Assembly: GCA_052436255.1 (NCBI GenBank) | Contig: JBQVNP010000062.1 | Location: forward strand, 1 to 29,049 | DNA: 29,049 nt | DNA from: Pelomonas sp052436255 | GTDB taxonomy: Bacteria; Pseudomonadota; Gammaproteobacteria; Burkholderiales; Burkholderiaceae_C | Reading direction: 5' to 3' | Part shown: positions 24,023 through 29,049 of the stretch, one piece after another | Layout: each line of letters opens with the position of its first letter | Position numbering within the stretch: the first letter of the stretch is position 1 | Made by a program: the position numbers and the translations under genes | The notes under the pieces: generated by a model | What the model was told of the DNA's origin: nothing | The model's input: the letters and a program-made list of their open reading frames with translations, nothing else | Database searches by the model: none

Positions 24023-26311
24023 ATGGACACACGCATGCTCGAAGTGGTGATGGGACTGGTGTTGGTGCTGGCGCTGGTCAGCCTGCTGACGGCGGTGATG
24101 CACGAGGCCTTCGTGGCAAAGATGGGGCGTCGCGGCGACGTGCTGACGCTGGCGCTGTGCTCCCTGCTCGGCGAGAACCAGGTGAAGCGCGTCTGGCGCA
24201 TACGGCGCTCAGACAACGTGAACCCGTTCAGCCGAGGCTTGCTGGCGCATCCGCTGCTGGCGTCGCAGGTGCTGGGGCCGGTCGGAAACCCCGTCAAGGA
24301 TAAGGGCGCCAGCTACCTGGACAGCCGGGTGTTCGTCTCGGCATTGCTGGCCTACGGCAACGAACGCGCCGGCCCCGGTGCTTCGCGCCCGGCTGACCCT
24401 GCCGCCTGGGTGTCGCTGCTGGCACAGCCCTCGGTCCACCAGACGCCGCCGCGCAAGGAGCTGGTCGACGCGCTGCTGGCCATGCTGGGTGGCGTGGAGC
24501 AGGATTGGCCCGCGTTTGAACGCCGGCTCTGCGCCTGGTACGACAGCGTCATGGACCGGGCCACGGGTTGGTTCCAGCGCGACACGCAACTCCGCCTTTG
24601 CGTGTTGGGTCTGCTCATCGCCGCGGCGGGCAACATCAACCCCCTGGTCATCGGCGAGCGGCTGTGGAACGACCCGCTGGTGCGCGCCGTCTTCGTGGAT
24701 AGCGGCGCCATTGCGCAGGAGCTGAACGCGCCGACGGCCGCGTCGCAGCCGGCCTCGGCGTCAGCGACGCCTGCTGCGACCAAGGTGAACGGCAAGGCGA
24801 GCAGCGCCAAGCCGGCGCCCGACACGCCGTTGGGCGCGGTGCTTGACCGGTCGCTACAGCAACTGCGCGACGACGTGCTGGTTCGTGGCGAGGAGAAGGT
24901 GGCCAAAGCCGGCAGCTCGGCGGCCAGCGAGCTGGCCGAGGTGCGGCGCGTCGTGCAGCGCTTTGACAACCTGCGGGACGACGTGCAGCGCCGGCGCCAG
25001 GCCTGGCGTGACGGCGCCAGCACCGAAGCCCAGCTGGCGCATTCCCTGGCCCGGGAGGAGGAGTACGACGCGCTGCGCGTGCGCCTGTCGGCCGACACCA
25101 GCTTCGCCGCAGACAAACGGCCAGCGCGGCTCCACGACCTGCTGAGGTACGAGCGCAACCAGCAGTTGCGCCAGTCGGGGGCGGTGGCGGAGGGCCTGTG
25201 CCGGCAGGCGCAAGGCGGTGCGCTGGAGGCGGCCTGCAAGCGCTTGGAGGGCAGTGAGCGCATGGGGCTGGGTCAACTTCCCATCGGCTGGAGTTTTGCC
25301 AACTGGCCCGGGTGCGACGCCGCCTGCCAGCAGCGCGTGCGCGCGGCCAAGGTCAGCGACCTGCAACAACGCTTGCAGCTGGAGAGCATGGACGACGCCA
25401 AGCTGCTGCGGGCAACGCTGTGGGCACCCCAGGCTGCGTCGGCAGCCAGCCCTTGGTCTTCCCAGGTCGCCGCCTTGTCGACGGGAGACTGGGTGCGGGG
25501 GCTGATTTATTGCGTGGTGGGCTTTGTGTTGATCGGCATCGGCAGCATGCTGGGCGCCCCGTTCTGGTTCGACATGCTGGGCAAGGTGGCCAAGATGCGC
25601 GCCGCAGGGCTTGCCGCCAAGGCCGCCTCGGAGGCGGCCGAGGCACCGGCCCCAGTGGGCGTCCCGCAGGCTGCGGACGCCGGCGGTGTGCTCGCACGCA
25701 GCGGCGCTGCCGCAGCGCCGGCTGCAGCACCCGCAACGCCGGCCTTGGCGGCGCGGGCGGGCCGCGTACCGCTATACCCGAACAACGACATCCACGTGCT
25801 CAGCGAACAGCAGGTGCGCGACCTGTACGGCGACATCCGCACGACCGAAACGGCCGGCGTGGTCACGCTGACCCACCCCGGCGTGGGCGCGGTGCAGCGC
25901 ACGCTGGTCACCCTCAGCCATCCGCTGCTGAAAGGACGGACGGTGCAGGTGCACGAGCGTGCGCGCGCGCACTTCGAGGCTGCGTTCAACGCCATCGAAG
26001 CCGCCAAGCTCGGCCACCTCATCAAGACCTGTGGAGGAACCGTGGCCATGCGCCATATCGGCAACGACCCGAACAACGCGCTCAGCCATCATTGCTGGGG
26101 CATTGCCATCGACTTCAACGAGGCCGACAACGGCTATGGCGTGGTGCCTGCCGCGGTGGGTCAGCCGGGCAGCCTGCGCGAGCTGGTGCCCATCTTCAAT
26201 CGCTATGGGTTTGCCTGGGGCGGCCATTTCCGCAGCAAGCTCGACGGCATGCACTTCGAGCTGGCCCTGCTGGATCCCACCCAGCCGCCCCAGCCGCTGG
26301 CTGACGCCTGA
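24023..26311 (+). CDS. Multi-pass membrane protein fused to C-terminal M15-type peptidase
   Basis: 762 aa. Hydrophobic helices at about 5-27 (MLEVVMGLVLVLALVSLLTAVMHEAF cut by E/H), 190-210 (LCVLGLLIAAAGNINPLVI) and 492-516 (LIYCVVGFVLIGIGSMLGAPFWF) enclose a large helical domain with paired Cys (GLCRQAQGGALEAAC, GCDAAC). The N-terminal MLEVVMGL and the GAPFWFDMLGKVAKMR after the third helix resemble an uncharacterised bacterial membrane-protein family. After an Ala/Pro linker (526-580) comes an M15-type peptidase with the zinc motif SHHCWGIAID (S688, H690, D697), GFAWGGHF and DGMHFE (H744, E746). M15 enzymes of this sort cleave peptide stems of peptidoglycan. Positive-inside reading puts the peptidase on the cytoplasmic side. 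GGGAG precedes the ATG. Confidence 0.8.
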   Translation: MDTRMLEVVMGLVLVLALVSLLTAVMHEAFVAKMGRRGDVLTLALCSLLGENQVKRVWRIRRSDNVNPFSRGLLAHPLLASQVLGPVGNPVKDKGASYLDSRVFVSALLAYGNERAGPGASRPADPAAWVSLLAQPSVHQTPPRKELVDALLAMLGGVEQDWPAFERRLCAWYDSVMDRATGWFQRDTQLRLCVLGLLIAAAGNINPLVIGERLWNDPLVRAVFVDSGAIAQELNAPTAASQPASASATPAATKVNGKASSAKPAPDTPLGAVLDRSLQQLRDDVLVRGEEKVAKAGSSAASELAEVRRVVQRFDNLRDDVQRRRQAWRDGASTEAQLAHSLAREEEYDALRVRLSADTSFAADKRPARLHDLLRYERNQQLRQSGAVAEGLCRQAQGGALEAACKRLEGSERMGLGQLPIGWSFANWPGCDAACQQRVRAAKVSDLQQRLQLESMDDAKLLRATLWAPQAASAASPWSSQVAALSTGDWVRGLIYCVVGFVLIGIGSMLGAPFWFDMLGKVAKMRAAGLAAKAASEAAEAPAPVGVPQAADAGGVLARSGAAAAPAAAPATPALAARAGRVPLYPNNDIHVLSEQQVRDLYGDIRTTETAGVVTLTHPGVGAVQRTLVTLSHPLLKGRTVQVHERARAHFEAAFNAIEAAKLGHLIKTCGGTVAMRHIGNDPNNALSHHCWGIAIDFNEADNGYGVVPAAVGQPGSLRELVPIFNRYGFAWGGHFRSKLDGMHFELALLDPTQPPQPLADA

Positions 26312-26336
26312 ACCACGCCGCGACGCGGAGCAGGGT

Positions 26337-26801
26337 TCAGTGCTTGCGCAACGTGGCGATCAATCCATCGCAGGCGGCCTCCACCAGGTCCAGCACCTCG
26401 TCGAAGCCCGCCGCGCCACCGTAGTAGGGGTCGGGCACGTGCTGGTTGCCCGCATGCGGCGCGTAGTCCATCAGCAGCTTCAGGCGATGGCGTTGTGCGG
26501 GCGGGCACAGGCGCTCGGCATGGGCGAGGTTGTCGGCGTCCATGGCCAGCACGAGGTCGAAGCGGTCGAAGTCCTGCGCCACCAGCTTGCGGGCGCGCAG
26601 CGGGCTCAGGTCGTAGCCGCGCCTGGACGCATGTTCCTGGCTGCGCTGGTCCGGCGGCGCGCCGATGTGGTAGCCGTGGGTGCCGGCCGAGTCGACCTCG
26701 ATGTCCAGCCCGGCGGCCTTGAGCTTGGCGCGCATGACGCCATCGGCCGTGGGGCTGCGGCAGATGTTGCCCATGCAGAAGAAGAGGATGCGGCGCGTCA
26801 T
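26337..26801 (-). CDS. Low-molecular-weight protein-tyrosine phosphatase
   Basis: 154 aa, full length. The P-loop CMGNICRS at 9-16 gives nucleophile C9 and R15 in the C(X)5R(S/T) pattern, and DPYYGG supplies the general acid D124. SAGTHGYHIGAPPDQR and ARKLVAQDFDRFDLVLAMD are family-typical. It removes phosphate from tyrosine in cytoplasmic proteins or tyrosine kinases. In bacteria many such enzymes sit in exopolysaccharide clusters, but no capsule genes or bacterial tyrosine kinase are in view. It lies 19 bp downstream of the TonB-dependent receptor on the same strand and could be co-transcribed. Its 3' end converges on the three-gene operon. Confidence 0.95.
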   Translation of the reverse strand: MTRRILFFCMGNICRSPTADGVMRAKLKAAGLDIEVDSAGTHGYHIGAPPDQRSQEHASRRGYDLSPLRARKLVAQDFDRFDLVLAMDADNLAHAERLCPPAQRHRLKLLMDYAPHAGNQHVPDPYYGGAAGFDEVLDLVEAACDGLIATLRKH

Positions 26802-26820
26802 GGCCGCATTCTCGACTCGG

Positions 26821-29049
26821 TCAGAAACGCATGTCGGCGCGCAGGGACACCACCCGGAAGGTCTTGTTGCGCGACCAGCTGTCGGTCAGGACCTCGTGCT
26901 GGGTGACGCGGTTGCTGCTGATGCCCTCGGAGCGGGCCTCGGTATCGCGCGGCACCAGGTTGGCCAGGGACAGCCGCCAGTTGATGCCGTCGCGCACGGC
27001 GCCGCTGCTCCACGACAGGTAGGCGTCGAACTGGCGGCGAGCGGTTTCTTCCCGGCGCAGCGTCTGGGTCTGCTGCACGCGGGTGGCCGGGACGTAGCTG
27101 GCGTTGAAGCCGCTGCCGAAGTTCTGGCCCAGCGCCTTCCAGCGGTGGTCTAGCCCCAAGTTCAGGCTGCCCTTGGGCTGCTGGTCCAGCCTGTTGTTGG
27201 CGCCAGAGATGCCCTTGACCTTGCTGTCGAAGACGGCGAGGTTCAAGCGCAGCAGCATCAGCTGCAACTCGGCTGGCGCGTCCTCCCAGAGCTCGTCCAT
27301 GCGGGCCTTGAACTCGAACTCCAGGCCCATGGTGCGCGCGCCTTCCATGTTGCGCGGCCGGCTGACCCAGCGCTGAGCCGTGTCCCAGGACACGGTCTCC
27401 AGCATCACCTCGCTGCGGATCAGGCTCTTGATGTCGCGCACGAAGGCCGTGCCCGACACGATGCCGCCAGTGGGCAGCCAGTGCTCGACGCTCAGGTCGA
27501 CGCCGGTGGCCAGCTCGGGCTTGAGGTCGGGGTTGCCGGCGCGGTCGGCATGGGTCTGGTAGTTGGGGCCGTCGGGATAGGTGGCGTTGATGCTGGGCCG
27601 GGCGACGAGGTCGTTGAGGTTGGGCGAGCGATAGCTGCGTGTCAGGCTCAGGCGCACCTGGTCCTTGGGAAAGGCCATGGGCTTCCACAGCAGATGCAGC
27701 AGCGGCGACACCACCTGCGACATGTTGCGCGTCTCGGGCAACACGCCGCTGGCGTCGGCCGTGGTCTGGATGCGCTCGTAGCGCAGACCCGCGTAGACGG
27801 ACCACTGCTTGCTGGGGCTCCACTCGTCCTGGGTGTAGGCGGCGAAGCGTTCGTTGCGCGAGCCCAAAGTGTTGCCGAACTTCACCAGGCCGGGCAGCAC
27901 CTGGCCGTTGACGAGCGTGTCGCGAACCTGCGTGCGCTCGCTGCGCTCGGCCTCGAGGCCGCTGACCCACTGGTGCTCCTGCGCCGTCTTCAGGCTCCAC
28001 TTGCCGCCCACGCTGGTCTGGGTCTCCTCGACGCTGTTGTCGTCGTCCTGCACCCGCTGGGTGGTGACGCCCGCGACGGTCAGCGTGTCATGGCGGTGGC
28101 TGCTGCCGGTGTTCCTGAAGCCACCGGTGCCCAGGCGCAGGTCGAAGCTCTCGCCGGCCTTGGGGCGGTAGTTGGCCGAGAGGTTGATGCGCAGGTTGTG
28201 CATGCGGCCGTCGTTCTCGCCGCGGATGTCGCGAAAGCGCGTGCCCGCGGCGTTGCTCTGGCTGCTGCCCTCGTGCTGCGAAAAGGCGAAGAACGGCGAG
28301 ATGTTGAAGCTCAGCGTGTCGCTGTACTTCCAGCGCAGCCGCGCATTGCCGTTGAGGTTGGCGCTGTTGCCCTCGCTGGTGCCGACCTGCGTGGTCTCTT
28401 CGATGACCTGGCCGGTCAGTGTGTCGGTGACGCGGTTGCCCGAGTCGATGTTGTTGAAGCGCCGGCGGATGCCGCCGTTGGTCGACACGGCGCCGATGAA
28501 CTCGTCGTTGTTGGCGCCGCCCCAGCGCAGGTTGCGCGTCCAGCTGAAGTCGGCCTGCGGCTCGTTGCGGTCCCGGCCCAGCGTGAAGCGCAGTTCGTGG
28601 TTGGCCTTCACCAGCGGCTCGCGCAGGATGATGTTGATGGTGCCGGCGACGGCCCGTGCGCCGGTCTCGGCGGTGGGCGCGCGGTAGATCTCGATGCGCT
28701 CGATCTGGTCGGGCGGCAGGTCTTCCACGGCGAAGCCGGCCGGCGCACGCTCGCCGTCGACGAGGATCTGCGTGAACCCGCCGCCCATGCCGCGCATGCG
28801 GATGTCGCCACCGCGGCCCGGGCGGCCACCGAGGGTGACGCCGGGCAGGCGGCGCAGCACATCGCCCAGCACGGTGTCGCCGTACTTGTCCAGGTCCTCG
28901 CGCTCGATGACGATCTTGCTGGCCGTGCTGTTGCGGCGCCGGCTGTTGGCCGTGGGGCCGCTGCTGATCTCCACAGGTTCGTGCTGGTTGGCGCTGGTGG
29001 GGGCTGGCGCCGGCGCGTTGCCCGCCGCGGCGGGTCGGGGGGGCGGGGC
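26821..29049 (-). CDS. TonB-dependent outer-membrane receptor, 5'-truncated by window edge
   Basis: 742 residues are visible; the frame is open to the right edge (Ala/Pro-rich APAPTSANQHEPVEISSG), so the signal peptide and true start lie outside. An internal GTG at 28974 is not taken as the start. The plug domain shows DTVLGDVLRRLPGVTLGG, DIRMRGMGGGFTQILVDGE, LPPDQIERIEIYRAPTAE and GTINIILRE. The rest is a beta-barrel of alternating amphipathic strands ending in FRVVSLRADMRF with the C-terminal Phe expected for outer-membrane insertion. Such receptors take up siderophores, haem, glycans or cofactors with TonB-ExbBD energy; the ligand is not evident. A GH74 enzyme lies about 6 kb away, so glycan uptake is possible but unsupported. 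Confidence 0.92.
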   Translation of the reverse strand, partial: APPPRPAAAGNAPAPAPTSANQHEPVEISSGPTANSRRRNSTASKIVIEREDLDKYGDTVLGDVLRRLPGVTLGGRPGRGGDIRMRGMGGGFTQILVDGERAPAGFAVEDLPPDQIERIEIYRAPTAETGARAVAGTINIILREPLVKANHELRFTLGRDRNEPQADFSWTRNLRWGGANNDEFIGAVSTNGGIRRRFNNIDSGNRVTDTLTGQVIEETTQVGTSEGNSANLNGNARLRWKYSDTLSFNISPFFAFSQHEGSSQSNAAGTRFRDIRGENDGRMHNLRINLSANYRPKAGESFDLRLGTGGFRNTGSSHRHDTLTVAGVTTQRVQDDDNSVEETQTSVGGKWSLKTAQEHQWVSGLEAERSERTQVRDTLVNGQVLPGLVKFGNTLGSRNERFAAYTQDEWSPSKQWSVYAGLRYERIQTTADASGVLPETRNMSQVVSPLLHLLWKPMAFPKDQVRLSLTRSYRSPNLNDLVARPSINATYPDGPNYQTHADRAGNPDLKPELATGVDLSVEHWLPTGGIVSGTAFVRDIKSLIRSEVMLETVSWDTAQRWVSRPRNMEGARTMGLEFEFKARMDELWEDAPAELQLMLLRLNLAVFDSKVKGISGANNRLDQQPKGSLNLGLDHRWKALGQNFGSGFNASYVPATRVQQTQTLRREETARRQFDAYLSWSSGAVRDGINWRLSLANLVPRDTEARSEGISSNRVTQHEVLTDSWSRNKTFRVVSLRADMRF

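Noticed and set aside
22666..24297. A 543-codon minus-strand open frame opposite the protease-SleB gene
   Set aside because: The plus strand carries a complete catalytic triad and SleB motifs; the antisense frame has none.
20934..26311. Prophage lysis cassette
   Set aside because: Two wall hydrolase-like domains suggest lysis genes, but there is no holin-like small protein, no phage structural or integrase gene and no attachment repeat nearby. The proteins are also far larger than typical spanins and endolysins.
28974..28976. GTG at 28974 as the start of the TonB-dependent receptor
   Set aside because: The frame continues open to the window edge with an Ala/Pro-rich stretch, and a receptor starting there would lack a signal peptide.
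1..29049. tRNA, rRNA, CRISPR or insertion-sequence features
   Set aside because: Reading both strands I found no tRNA T-loop signature in a plausible cloverleaf, no regularly spaced repeats, and no transposase motifs with terminal inverted repeats.

Overview
The window is a very GC-rich, densely coded chromosomal segment, most like a betaproteobacterium of the order Burkholderiales (Roseateles/Mitsuaria/Rubrivivax-type). This placement is an inference. It rests on the base composition, the DUF2917 gene divergent from a GcvA-like LysR gene, the lytic transglycosylase followed by an NDUFA9-like reductase, and a YbaL-type antiporter. I see no rRNA, tRNA, CRISPR array, insertion sequence or integrase. 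Both edges cut a gene: a FUSC-family membrane protein on the left (5' end missing) and a TonB-dependent receptor on the right (5' end missing, minus strand).

Layout, left half. 1-2.7 kb: FUSC transporter translationally coupled to glutathione-dependent formaldehyde dehydrogenase (frmA). 2.7-5.0 kb: a 5-formyltetrahydrofolate cyclo-ligase (copy 1), a TfoX N-terminal-domain protein, a DUF2917 protein and a divergent LysR regulator. 5.0-6.1 kb: a membrane-anchored LuxR-type HTH protein and a DUF4199 membrane protein, separated by a promoter region with two inverted repeats. 6.1-8.3 kb: a coupled minus-strand pair, a second cyclo-ligase and a YbaL-type cation/proton antiporter. 8.3-10.1 kb: a palindrome-rich divergent promoter and a large serine hydrolase. 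10.2-13.1 kb: a Slt70-like lytic transglycosylase overlapping an NDUFA9-like NAD(P)-binding protein. 13.2-16.6 kb: GST plus DUF1272 protein, then Xaa-Pro dipeptidase (pepQ) overlapping a secreted hypothetical protein.

Layout, right half. 16.7-20.7 kb: two secreted minus-strand enzymes, an S8 protease with a PA-type insert and a GH74 xyloglucanase, with a near-perfect 21-bp palindrome just upstream of the GH74 gene. 20.9-26.3 kb: the most unusual region, a three-gene plus-strand operon. It encodes a 584-aa lipoprotein, a trypsin-fold protease fused to a SleB-type cell wall hydrolase domain with no signal peptide, and a multi-pass membrane protein fused to an M15-type peptidoglycan peptidase. 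26.3-29.0 kb: low-molecular-weight tyrosine phosphatase and the partial TonB-dependent receptor.

Most genes are ordinary chromosomal housekeeping or accessory genes. The 20.9-26.3 kb operon is the best candidate for an undescribed system. It combines a regulatory-type protease, two wall-cleaving domains, a membrane platform and an outer-membrane lipoprotein. Sequence reading suggests that both wall-cleaving domains may sit on the cytoplasmic side, which would be odd for housekeeping murein hydrolases.
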